DNA of 13,763 bases. It comes from Candidatus Bathyarchaeota archaeon. GTDB lineage: Archaea > Thermoproteota > Bathyarchaeia > Bathyarchaeales > Bathycorpusculaceae. The notes under the pieces are model-generated. The model searched no databases. It was not told the DNA's origin and saw only the letters and a list, made by a program, of their open reading frames with translations. Within the stretch, counting starts at the first letter, position 1. Each line of letters opens with the position of its first letter. Location: positions 1 to 13,763 of the forward strand of contig DAOVMU010000014.1 of the NCBI GenBank assembly GCA_030630585.1, in the 5' to 3' direction. The position numbers were made by a program, and so were the translations under genes. Below are positions 6,455-13,279 of the stretch, piece after piece.

Positions 6455-7258
6455 ATGAACAAACCCCTTGAAGAACTAGAAAAGAAAAGCATAGCAATTA
6501 TACGTGAAGCAAAAGCACAATTCAAAAACCCAGCAGTAATGTGGAGCACAGGAAAAGACTCCACGGCAGCAGTTTGGCTCTGCAAAAAAGCATTCCTAGG
6601 GAAAGTGCCCTTTCCCGTAATTCACATAGACACAAGCTACAAGTTTCCTGAAATCTACGAATTCAGAGATAAAATAGCAGAGGAATGGAACCTTAACCTG
6701 ATTGTAACTAAGAATGAAAACGCGCTGAAAAAAGGGATGTCGCCGAAAAAAGGAAGACTAAACTGCTGCACAAAACTGAAGACAGAAGCCCTAAAAAACC
6801 TGATAGAAGAACGGAAATTCGACGCCCTAATACTGGCAATAAGAAGAGATGAACATGGAATCCGAGCTAAAGAAAGATTCTACTCTCCCAGAGATGAAGA
6901 CTTCCATTGGAACTATGCGGATCAACCAGCTGAACTGTGGGATCTTTACGTTAGACCTTCGGAGGACTTCTCCCACATGCGGGTACACCCAATTCTGCAC
7001 TGGACAGAGTTTGAAGTCTGGCAATACATGAAACAGGAGAAACTGCCTGTAAACCCGTTATACTTCGCAAAGGACAACAAAAGATACAGAAGCCTAGGCT
7101 GTATGCCTTGCACAGTTCCTATACCATCTAACGCAGCTACAATAGACGAAATCGTTGAAGAAATCAGAACGTCAAAAACACCGGAAAGAGCTGGAAGAGC
7201 TCAGGACAAAGAAAAAGCCTACATGATGCAGAAACTCCGAGCATTAGGATACATGTAA
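6455..7258 (+). CDS. cysD: sulfate adenylyltransferase subunit 2 (CysD)
   Basis: CysD is the catalytic subunit of the two-subunit ATP sulfurylase, which joins sulfate and ATP to give APS and pyrophosphate in the cytosol, driven by GTP hydrolysis on CysN. The 267 residues show the adenine-nucleotide alpha-hydrolase loop STGKDST (31-37), PFPVIHIDTSYKFPEIYEFRD (52-72, as in E. coli [21 protein letters not shown]), RRDEHGIRAKERFYSPRDE (the RRDE..RAKER signature), WTEFEVWQYM, RSLGCMPCT and SNAATIDEIVEEI. The region from RRDE on separates it from PAPS reductases. The start is the leaderless ATG under the TATA box. It ends KLRALGYM, corresponding to LKKRQGYF in E. coli CysD, so the final GY is a family trait. 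The next gene starts ten bases after the stop. Confidence 0.94.
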   Translation: MNKPLEELEKKSIAIIREAKAQFKNPAVMWSTGKDSTAAVWLCKKAFLGKVPFPVIHIDTSYKFPEIYEFRDKIAEEWNLNLIVTKNENALKKGMSPKKGRLNCCTKLKTEALKNLIEERKFDALILAIRRDEHGIRAKERFYSPRDEDFHWNYADQPAELWDLYVRPSEDFSHMRVHPILHWTEFEVWQYMKQEKLPVNPLYFAKDNKRYRSLGCMPCTVPIPSNAATIDEIVEEIRTSKTPERAGRAQDKEKAYMMQKLRALGYM

Positions 7259-7268
7259 GGTAACGCCT

Positions 7269-7979
7269 ATGATAATACTAGCTTTCGACGCCCTAGACCT
7301 ACACCAAGTACAAAAATTCAACTGCAAAAACCTAATGCAAAAAGAACACGGCCAAACCGACCTTTCAGATTTCAATCAAGCAAGAACCGTAGTCCTATGG
7401 GCTTCTTTCCTAACAGGCAAGAACATGGAAGCAAAAATCCCCATAAAAACCCAATGGACATTTCAACTGTCACCTGAACAAACCTTTCTAAAGTCCTTCA
7501 AAACCTACAAAACCATTGATGTACCAGCTTTTTCATACAAACAAAAAAATCATGAGGAAGAAAGAAAACTGCTCAAGGCTTACTTTGAAGAAAAGGCAAC
7601 AATAGAAGAATGTGACGCGGCTGTTTGGAGAAACCACGAAGAAAACAAAAAAGAATTCTTCAGCCACCTAGGCAAGTCGGATCTGATTATGGGTTACTTT
7701 GACCTTGCAGACTTTATTGGTCACCTAAGCTTCGGAATCACAGAGAAAATGGCAAAAGTATACCATGAACTTGACAAAATAGCAGAACAAGTCAAAAACA
7801 CAGGCGACTTTGTTCTAATAATTTCAGATCATGGAATGAAAGCTCTTGGAAGATTCGGAGACCACAGTAAGAACGGGTTCTACTCATCAAACCATAAATT
7901 AGGGCTTAACCTTCCAAAAATAACCGGTTTTTACGATTTAGTTAGGAGAATTGCAGAAAATGAGCATGCCACGAATTAA
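7269..7979 (+). CDS. alkaline-phosphatase-superfamily hydrolase in cysD-cysN gap
   Basis: 236 residues, with the full ligand set of the type I phosphodiesterase/nucleotide pyrophosphatase branch. D7 lies in ILAFDALD. T40 is the likely nucleophile, in ARTVVLWASFLTGKN (the usual TxPxWxSxxTG pattern, with V for P). D148 and H152 lie in DFIGH, D187 and H188 in ISDHGM, and H209 in SSNHK. There is no signal peptide or membrane segment, so it should act in the cytosol. At 236 residues it is shorter than most members and lacks a large cap domain. The bases AAGGTAAC at the cysD stop serve as its ribosome binding site, and its 3' end overlaps cysN by about 20 bases, so it is translationally tied to both subunits. 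It could hydrolyse APS, PAPS, pyrophosphate or another nucleotide product. The superfamily is confident; the substrate is unknown. Confidence 0.82.
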   Translation: MIILAFDALDLHQVQKFNCKNLMQKEHGQTDLSDFNQARTVVLWASFLTGKNMEAKIPIKTQWTFQLSPEQTFLKSFKTYKTIDVPAFSYKQKNHEEERKLLKAYFEEKATIEECDAAVWRNHEENKKEFFSHLGKSDLIMGYFDLADFIGHLSFGITEKMAKVYHELDKIAEQVKNTGDFVLIISDHGMKALGRFGDHSKNGFYSSNHKLGLNLPKITGFYDLVRRIAENEHATN

Positions 7980-9204
7980 TCTGGTAGTTGTAGGCCACAA
8001 AGACCATGGAAAATCCACATTGATCGGTAGACTACTCTACGATTCCAAAGCTATTCTTGAGCAAAAACTAGACGAAATCAAAGCAGAACTGAAAGAGACT
8101 GGAAAAAAATTTGAATTCGCCTTTCTACTTGACAGTTTAGAGGAGGAAAGAAAAGGCGGACTAACAATAGACATAATGCACACTCCTTTCAAATCCAAGA
8201 AATACCTGTACACAATCATAGACTGTCCAGGTCACAAGGAATTCATTAAGAAAATGCTTACTGGCGCATCCCAAGCTGACGCAGCTGTACTCGTAGTTTC
8301 AGCGAAAGAAGGAATCGAAGATCAAACTCGGCAACACGCTTTTCTAATCAAAACATTAGGCATAAAACAACTAGTTGTTGCAATTAACAAAATGGATGCT
8401 GTTGCCTACGAAGAAAGCCAATATCAAAAAACATGCAATGAATTAAGGCAAATTCTCCAAAGCTTAGGCTACGAAAACGTGCCAATGATACCTGTCTCAG
8501 CCATAAAAGGAGACAATGTGTACAGAAAATCAGAAGAAACCAAATGGTACAAGGACTCAACGCTAATTGGCACATTGGACGAAAACATGGTTCCACACAC
8601 TTCGCAATCGAACAAGCCGTTAAGAGCAGTCGTTCAAGACATCTACTTGCAAGAGGACAACGTAAAAACCATTGCCTGCAAAATTGAAACAGGAACGCTT
8701 CTACCGGGAAAAAACGTTGTTTTTAACCCTTCAGGAAAAAAAGGCTTGGTGAAAAAAATTCTAATCTTCAACTCGATAGCAGAAAAAGCCAAACCAGGAG
8801 ACTCCGTAGACCTAATCATAAATGGAATCGACACCGTTGAAAGAGGCGAGGTACTAAGCTACCCTGAAAACCAACCACAAAACATTAGAAAGTTCACGGC
8901 TGAAATAATCCTGTTCTCAGACACCCAAATAAAAAACGGTGACGAAATAACAATCCGATACGGAACAGCTGAAAAAAAATGTAAAGTCCATAGAATCCTA
9001 AGCGAAATCGATTCAGTTAACCTTACAATCAGCGCAAAACTTCCAAAAGCCTTAGAAAACAACAGTGTTGGAGAAGTCGAGCTACTTGCACTTGAACCAT
9101 TATGTATAGAAAGACACGCCGATTTTCCCGAACTTGGAAGATTCATTATTGAAGGAAAGAAAGGAGCAGTAGCCGCCGGAATAGTTCTCGCCACATCTGA
9201 ATAA
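7960..9204 (+). CDS. cysN: sulfate adenylyltransferase subunit 1 (CysN-type GTPase)
   Basis: An EF-Tu/EF-1A-family GTPase whose GTP hydrolysis powers APS synthesis by CysD. Motifs are G1 GHKDHGKST, switch I EERKGGLTID, G3 DCPGHKEF, G4 NKMD and G5-like SAIKG, followed by two beta-barrel domains and LGRFIIEGKKGAVAAGIV near the end. At 414 residues it is nearer EF-1A in length than E. coli CysN (475). Taken alone it could be an EF-1A paralogue, but its place in an operon with CysD makes CysN the best call. No APS-kinase domain is fused. Three starts are possible: TTG 7951, ATG 7960 and ATG 7966. AGGAG (7944-7948) is too close to the TTG, so I chose 7960. It overlaps the hydrolase gene. Confidence 0.88.
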   Translation: MSMPRINLVVVGHKDHGKSTLIGRLLYDSKAILEQKLDEIKAELKETGKKFEFAFLLDSLEEERKGGLTIDIMHTPFKSKKYLYTIIDCPGHKEFIKKMLTGASQADAAVLVVSAKEGIEDQTRQHAFLIKTLGIKQLVVAINKMDAVAYEESQYQKTCNELRQILQSLGYENVPMIPVSAIKGDNVYRKSEETKWYKDSTLIGTLDENMVPHTSQSNKPLRAVVQDIYLQEDNVKTIACKIETGTLLPGKNVVFNPSGKKGLVKKILIFNSIAEKAKPGDSVDLIINGIDTVERGEVLSYPENQPQNIRKFTAEIILFSDTQIKNGDEITIRYGTAEKKCKVHRILSEIDSVNLTISAKLPKALENNSVGEVELLALEPLCIERHADFPELGRFIIEGKKGAVAAGIVLATSE

Positions 9205-9272
9205 ACCGTTCTGAACGTAAACCCGAAAACCACTTCTCAAGAAAAAAAGCGTCGGGCTAATCAAGTAGACCT

Positions 9273-10022
9273 GTGGAACCCATGTATGAAACCATAATCA
9301 TCTTCATCATCGTAGGGTTTATCGCTCAAATGATAGATGGAGCGCTTGGAATGGCCTACGGAGTCAGCTCAACAACTGTATTACTCAGCATGGGTGTGCC
9401 ACCAGCCACGGCAAGCGCAAGCGTGCATACAGCAGAAGTGTTCACAACCGGCGTATCTGGGCTGTCACACCTAAAGCTTGGAAACGTCAACAAAAAATTG
9501 TTCTGGAAGCTCCTTGTTCCAGGAGCAATAGGCGGCGCTCTAGGAGCATACATTCTCACTTCCATACCTGAAAGGATGATAAAACCCTTCGTTGCTTTCT
9601 ACCTCCTCGTAATGGGTATAGTAATACTTCGAAAAGCATTCAGAAAAATCCGAGAAAGCAACGTCACGACAAGGCTTTTTTCATTAGGATTAGTTGGAGG
9701 ATTCTTTGACGCCATAGGGGGAGGCGGCTGGGGACCAATAGTAACATCCACTTTAGTAGCGAAAGGACATAATCCCAGATTCACCATCGGCTCGGTCAAC
9801 CTCGCAGAATTCTTCGTAACCGTAACCGAAGTCGCTGCTTTTCTCACAACAATAGGATTAATACAATGGGAAGTAATCGTGGGCTTAATCGTTGGAGGAG
9901 TTATGGCAGCTCCTTTAGCAGCATACGCCTGCAAGAAACTGCCGTCCCGAACATTAATGATAATAGTTGGAACCCTAATTATAGCTCTAAGCATAAGAAC
10001 CATGTACCTAGCTTTATCATGA
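9273..10022 (+). CDS. TauE/SafE-family membrane transporter
   Basis: 249 residues, very hydrophobic, with about eight membrane segments. It contains the two family half-repeats: QMIDGALGMAYGVSS with SASVHTAEVFTTGVSGLSH in the first half, and FFDAIGGGGWGP with SVNLAEFFVT in the second. The family moves sulfite, sulfate or organosulfonates. Next to cysD/cysN, sulfate uptake (or sulfite export) is the natural inference, and no other sulfate permease is present in the window. The start could be GTG 9273 (used here) or ATG 9282; neither has a strong ribosome binding site. A 68-base gap separates it from cysN, with no clear terminator, so it is probably in the same transcription unit. Confidence 0.88.
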   Translation: MEPMYETIIIFIIVGFIAQMIDGALGMAYGVSSTTVLLSMGVPPATASASVHTAEVFTTGVSGLSHLKLGNVNKKLFWKLLVPGAIGGALGAYILTSIPERMIKPFVAFYLLVMGIVILRKAFRKIRESNVTTRLFSLGLVGGFFDAIGGGGWGPIVTSTLVAKGHNPRFTIGSVNLAEFFVTVTEVAAFLTTIGLIQWEVIVGLIVGGVMAAPLAAYACKKLPSRTLMIIVGTLIIALSIRTMYLALS

Positions 10023-10382
10023 GAAAAGAATGCAAGAAACACAAGTGCACCCAAAAAGCACACTCGTGTATCAGCCATAGAATCTTGGGGACATGAGGGA
10101 AGGGCCATTAAAGGAAAAGGGTGTAGCAGTTGGATAAAAGAACCTATGAAAACGCGCACAGTCATGAGATGGCAACTTCGATTCAGCAAGTCAGTTTCCA
10201 CAGCTATCAATTTGCCTAACTTTATCCGCTCAGCTCTTTTTCATTGCTTCGTCGTAAGAAATAATGTTGAAAACTAGGGGGAGGGGGGGACGTGAAAAAA
10301 TGATTTCCACATACTCTCTAGGTATCAAGAAATAGTGGGGCGTCATCCTGTTTTCTGAAGGGCGAAATCAAACTTTCATATT

Positions 10383-10446
10383 GATTGCTATCAATCTTGA
10401 ACATAGCAAGACTATGTAATGCCCAAGTTTGGCATAGCATGCGCTA
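10383..10446. other. chain of four small hairpins
   Basis: Consecutive inverted repeats occur: GATTG-CTAT-CAATC (about 10383-10396), ACATAG-CAAGA-CTATGT (10401-10417), TGCC-CAAGTTT-GGCA (10420-10434) and TAGC-ATGC-GCTA (10435-10446). Stems are four to six base pairs. They could be a structured untranslated RNA, a convergent transcription-end region or chance. No known RNA family is recognised. Confidence 0.35.
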
Positions 10447-10468
10447 ATTTCTTCATTGTCACTTGGAG

Positions 10469-10473
10469 AAAAA
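10469..10473 (-). terminator. T-run after the 51-codon gene
   Basis: On the minus strand, TTTTT lies 24 bases beyond the stop of the small gene at 10497-10652, a reasonable archaeal U-tract terminator. Confidence 0.35.
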
Positions 10474-10496
10474 CGTGCTCTCTTTCATTTCCTCAG

Positions 10497-10652
10497 CTAA
10501 GCTGCAGCCGTCACTGCGTGTTGGCAATCTTGGATTTGCCAAATGATTCGCGCATATTTCCTAGCGAGTCGCTGTTTCAGTTGGCCGTCTTCTAAAGCAT
10601 CTATAATTTGCCGTAAATGAAAGGCACGACGTATCAGTGTTTCAATTCTCAA
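10497..10652 (-). CDS. 51-residue basic hypothetical protein
   Basis: A short gene with good translation signals. GAGGTGAT, complementary to the 16S rRNA 3' end, lies six bases before a TTG start, and a TATA-like GATATAC (10693-10699) sits at a suitable distance upstream. The product starts MRIETLIRRAFHLRQIIDAL and continues EDGQLKQRLARKYARIIWQI before a short alanine-rich end. It is strongly basic, probably all alpha-helical and amphipathic, with no signal peptide. I do not recognise a family. A small nucleic-acid-binding or regulatory protein would fit its charge, but that is a guess. A perfect 7-bp inverted repeat (TTGGCAA...TTGCCAA, 10521-10542) lies inside the coding region. Confidence 0.5.
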   Translation of the reverse strand: MRIETLIRRAFHLRQIIDALEDGQLKQRLARKYARIIWQIQDCQHAVTAAA

Positions 10653-10655
10653 AAA

Positions 10656-10664
10656 TATCACCTC
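10656..10664 (-). promoter_or_regulatory. strong ribosome binding site deciding a TTG start
   Basis: The minus strand reads AGAGGTGAT, one of the best matches to the anti-Shine-Dalgarno sequence in this window. It is placed correctly for the TTG at 10652 and is the main support for the 51-residue gene. Confidence 0.55.
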
Positions 10665-10729
10665 TTTAGGCAACTAGACTTAGAGCGGTAACGTATATCT
10701 TTCTAATAAGTGTTGCGTGTAGCACACAC

Positions 10730-10864
10730 CTACGCATAAAATGTAATCACTCTCTCTCTTATACTGTGTGCGAAGACGCAAAGGCTTCGCGTCCCTTTCT
10801 TAAGCCACCTAGTCATCTTGTAATTTTCTCTTGCGCGTACAAGCCTACTGAGAAGATAATTCAT
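10730..10864 (-). CDS. possible 44-residue ORF coupled by TAATG
   Basis: Its ATG overlaps the stop of the upstream membrane zinc-ribbon gene in a TAATG arrangement, which would allow translational coupling. The product begins MNYLLSRLVRARENYKMTRW and is basic. There is no similarity I recognise, no independent ribosome binding site, and no conservation can be judged from one sequence. A hairpin (GCGAAG 10770-10775 with CTTCGC 10785-10790) lies within it. This is a weak candidate that may equally be untranslated. Confidence 0.22.
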   Translation of the reverse strand: MNYLLSRLVRARENYKMTRWLKKGTRSLCVFAHSIRERVITFYA

Positions 10865-11343
10865 TACTCTTTATTGGTTTCCAAGGCTTCAGTAAGCACT
10901 GGGTTTTCAACGTGAGCTTCCACAATGTCAGCTTGCTCAATCGCGGCTTGTTCGTCTAAAAGCTCCTCGTTACATGAAGGACAGCTTATGAGGATCTTAA
11001 ATTTCGGCAACTTGCCCTTTGTTTTGACGCTTCTGTAAAGTTTTGTCCAGGCGTTTCCGCATTGTCTGCATAGGAAAACCACTTTCTCGCTTTCTTTTCC
11101 CGCCTTTCTATATGAATAATAGCCAGTAATAGTTGAAGCAGTAATTGTCAAACCAATTAACAACAGACCTGTTCTGAAAACTGTCCAGTAGGGTGTGGCC
11201 CAGTTAAGACTGAAACTGAGATTATAATCATAAAAGGTGTTATTGACGATCCAATCTAGCTGCAACAGCATAATCATAGCTAAAACCAACGTCCCATCCA
11301 TCAGCAAAAACGGAGCACACGCCTTCAATTTTTCAGTTTTCAT
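10864..11343 (-). CDS. two-helix membrane protein with zinc ribbon, paralogue 1
   Basis: 159 residues from the ATG at 11343, chosen because GGAAGG lies just upstream and a TATA-like GATTTATG precedes that. The longer start at 11397 adds 18 residues and would fall before this promoter. There are two predicted membrane helices (about 10-29 and 55-76), separated by a loop with QLDW (28-31), Y38 and WATPYW (48-53). They are followed by a basic stretch (YYSYRKAGK) that should face the cytosol, a four-cysteine zinc ribbon (C92xxC95, C121xxC124) and an acidic tail. The loop and second helix match the neighbouring gene at 11466, so the two are tandem duplicates. I do not recognise a named family. A membrane-tethered regulator or quality-control adaptor is possible, but no function can be stated. 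Confidence 0.8.
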   Translation of the reverse strand: MKTEKLKACAPFLLMDGTLVLAMIMLLQLDWIVNNTFYDYNLSFSLNWATPYWTVFRTGLLLIGLTITASTITGYYSYRKAGKESEKVVFLCRQCGNAWTKLYRSVKTKGKLPKFKILISCPSCNEELLDEQAAIEQADIVEAHVENPVLTEALETNKE

Positions 11344-11411
11344 GATTTCAACCTTCCTTAATATCACCGACTCAACTAGCATAAATCTTTTTTTCACTTA
11401 TGATCTTAGTC

Positions 11412-11444
11412 ACTAGAAGCCTAGTCGGTTCTGCTATGCATAGC
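11412..11444. repeat. two palindromes between the tandem paralogues
   Basis: ACTAG-AAGC-CTAGT (11412-11425) is a five-base-pair stem. GCTATGCATAGC (11433-11444) is a perfect 12-base palindrome. They lie in the 122-base gap between the two membrane zinc-ribbon genes, upstream of the TATA-like element of the downstream gene. A dimeric repressor site or RNA hairpin is possible. Confidence 0.4.
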
Positions 11445-11465
11445 CTTATGGGCGATGATGTGACC

Positions 11466-11981
11466 TTAATGAACAACTTTCTTATCTAAACCGACACGTA
11501 TGTCGTCTGTCTTCTTGTCCTCAGCTTTTCCTAGAACAACATTGCAATAAGGACAAACATTTACAAGTCTAGGCTTATCACGACTGAAATCAAGCATGAC
11601 TAAGGGCTTAGTGAAAACCTTTTTACAGGAGGGACAAGAAATAACCATAGAGTTATTTCTCGCAGGTTGAACTTTGCTAGTGCTGGGCTTTTCCTTACGC
11701 TTTGAACCACGTTTGTTATTCTTGTTCTTGTTCCAGAAATCGAAACCTAAGGCAACCGCGCCTAGAATCGATGGGCCGATAAGCCAGACATAGATTAAAT
11801 TCATGGTTACCCAATAGGGCTGAGCCCAAGCAGGATCAAACTCTAAACCGAAGTTGTAGAGTTCACTGTGAATTAGCCAGTCAAGCTGACCTAGCAAGAA
11901 AAGGACAAGAAATGAGCTTATGAACCAAAAAATGAGGACAATTCGAGTGAACTGACCTTCCATAAACTGTTGCCAAGTCAT
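11466..11981 (-). CDS. two-helix membrane protein with zinc ribbon, paralogue 2
   Basis: 171 residues with the same plan as the gene at 10864. Helix one is about 13-30. The loop carries GQLDW (31-35), LYNFGLEF (41-48) and WAQPYW (52-57), then helix two (about 58-80). A long basic linker (KNKNNKRGSKRKEK) places the tail in the cytosol. The zinc ribbon has C116xxC119 and C143xxC146, with a larger insert between the knuckles than in paralogue 1. The shared core, QLDW(I/L)...YxxxLxFxxxWAxPYW, suggests duplication of one ancestral gene; linker and tail have diverged. The ATG at 11981 has only a weak GAG upstream. A 206-base spacer to top6A (11982-12187) shows no gene. Function unknown. Confidence 0.8.
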   Translation of the reverse strand: MTWQQFMEGQFTRIVLIFWFISSFLVLFLLGQLDWLIHSELYNFGLEFDPAWAQPYWVTMNLIYVWLIGPSILGAVALGFDFWNKNKNNKRGSKRKEKPSTSKVQPARNNSMVISCPSCKKVFTKPLVMLDFSRDKPRLVNVCPYCNVVLGKAEDKKTDDIRVGLDKKVVH

Positions 11982-12187
11982 ATCTCAAGCCCAAACTAAG
12001 GAGCAGCGAAGAACAATAAAAAAGGTTATGAATGGAGAATTCTTATCCAAAATATTGTTTCAACAACGAACTCGCCTGAAAACAAACTAGATAAGGAAAT
12101 ATGCAATGTCGAAATCTCCGAATGAAAACCAAAGCGAAATTAATTCGTACGCATTTGAAACCTTAAGAAACCATGAAACGTTGGATG

Positions 12188-13279
12188 TTAGTTTGTTTCC
12201 TCCAACTTTGCTGGCAGGTACTCATCTACAATGTACGTTAAGCCATATCTGCTGAAAGCCTCTTGCTCCGCCTTCTTTCTTATTTTCAGAAAAGTTTTGA
12301 TTTCTCTCTGCCATAATGGATCCTTATAGCGTGGGTCCCTCTGCAACTCATACAGCCTTTTTATGTCAACTTGATCCAGAGGATCTGTCGGCAACTTGTA
12401 ATCTACAATGTCTGTTGCCCAGACTCCGCTCCATATAGCATCAGGAGTAGTTAGTTCCCTTAGGTGTGCAGCGTTTGCGGAACCTGATATTATAACCATG
12501 GCTATATGCATTCCCCAAGGGTCGCCGTCCGTGAAAATGTAGGTTGAAAGATCCAGCTCTCTGTTAAGCCTCCTAATGAAGTGTCTTGTTGCTCTTGGAG
12601 CTTGTCCCGCCGTCAAAACAAGTATGGCGTTAAACTTTTTATGCACGTTTTCTTCTACGAACCGCGTGAACAAGCCGCCCTTCTCTATAGCTATGACCTT
12701 GTCCGCTGTTGTGCTTACAAACTCTGATGAAGTTAAAGCTGGTCCAATCATGATACCGTCAGGGTGGGAGGTTAAGTTTAACGTTTTTCCTTCATAACCT
12801 GGCACTGTATACTCTATTGTTAGGTCGCCGAAGACTGCTGAACGTTCTTCTGGAAAGACGTTGAAATCTTCTCTAGACAATCCTAAAACTGTTTCTAGAT
12901 CCGTTATGATGTTGTTTGATTCTTGCTGATCTTTGAATTTCATCTCGTACGCTTGTGCAGAATAATAAACGTCTCTTAAAGTTGATGTTTTACGCTGTGA
13001 AGTGAGTTCATGGGAAAACAATGCAGTCCAAACAAGCTGTGTGAAAGGTCTTATGTGACGTATATTACGGGCGTTTCTCCGAACTTTCCTGTCTCCAAGA
13101 ATGAACTGCCTTACTTGAGAGTCATAACGAATGTTTTCTGTTGAGCGACTCGGTATTTCTATTGAAGGAAAATATCCCCTGTCAAGTTGCTCGTGGATTT
13201 CAAGCCCGAAATTCTCCAAGTCTGCTAGAACTTCTTTTTTCCTTTCTATTATGAAACTTTTATGTTTTTTAGGTTCCAA
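12188..13279 (-). CDS. top6A: DNA topoisomerase VI subunit A
   Basis: The Spo11-related cleavage subunit of the type IIB topoisomerase, which breaks both DNA strands to relax and decatenate archaeal DNA. The 363 residues fit the family (about 360-390). The winged-helix domain carries TLRDVYYSAQA (100-110) with catalytic tyrosine Y106. The Toprim domain carries the metal-binding E199 in IAIEKGG and D251/D253 in TDGDPWG. The C-terminal region (PTDPLDQVDIKRL) is also typical. The only usable start is TTG at 13279, because a TGA lies in frame three codons upstream and no ATG occurs before the catalytic region. It overlaps the end of top6B by 11 bases, the usual B-then-A order, implying coupled translation for a heterotetramer. 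Confidence 0.96.
   Translation of the reverse strand: MEPKKHKSFIIERKKEVLADLENFGLEIHEQLDRGYFPSIEIPSRSTENIRYDSQVRQFILGDRKVRRNARNIRHIRPFTQLVWTALFSHELTSQRKTSTLRDVYYSAQAYEMKFKDQQESNNIITDLETVLGLSREDFNVFPEERSAVFGDLTIEYTVPGYEGKTLNLTSHPDGIMIGPALTSSEFVSTTADKVIAIEKGGLFTRFVEENVHKKFNAILVLTAGQAPRATRHFIRRLNRELDLSTYIFTDGDPWGMHIAMVIISGSANAAHLRELTTPDAIWSGVWATDIVDYKLPTDPLDQVDIKRLYELQRDPRYKDPLWQREIKTFLKIRKKAEQEAFSRYGLTYIVDEYLPAKLEETN

Larger units (their letters stand above)
10023..10496. other. gene-poor spacer with G-run and hairpin cluster
   Basis: No credible gene was found on either strand. Visible structures are a purine run GGGGGAGGGGGGG at 10277-10289 and a chain of four short hairpins between 10383 and 10446, described separately. 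No tRNA- or rRNA-like sequence is seen. It separates the plus-strand sulfate operon from the minus-strand genes to the right. Confidence 0.5.

Noticed and set aside
8859..9233. 124-codon minus-strand frame
   Set aside because: Antisense to the clearly real cysN C-terminus.
9599..10210. 203-codon minus-strand open frame
   Set aside because: Mostly antisense to the TauE/SafE gene, with no ribosome binding site or recognisable domain.
10277..10289. G-run as a possible G-quadruplex
   Set aside because: Only two uninterrupted runs separated by one A. A four-tract quadruplex would need split runs with one-base loops, and no gene context supports a role.
10419..10595. 58-codon plus-strand frame starting MPKFGIACAN
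   Set aside because: It overlaps the minus-strand 51-codon gene, which has far better start signals, and it has none of its own.
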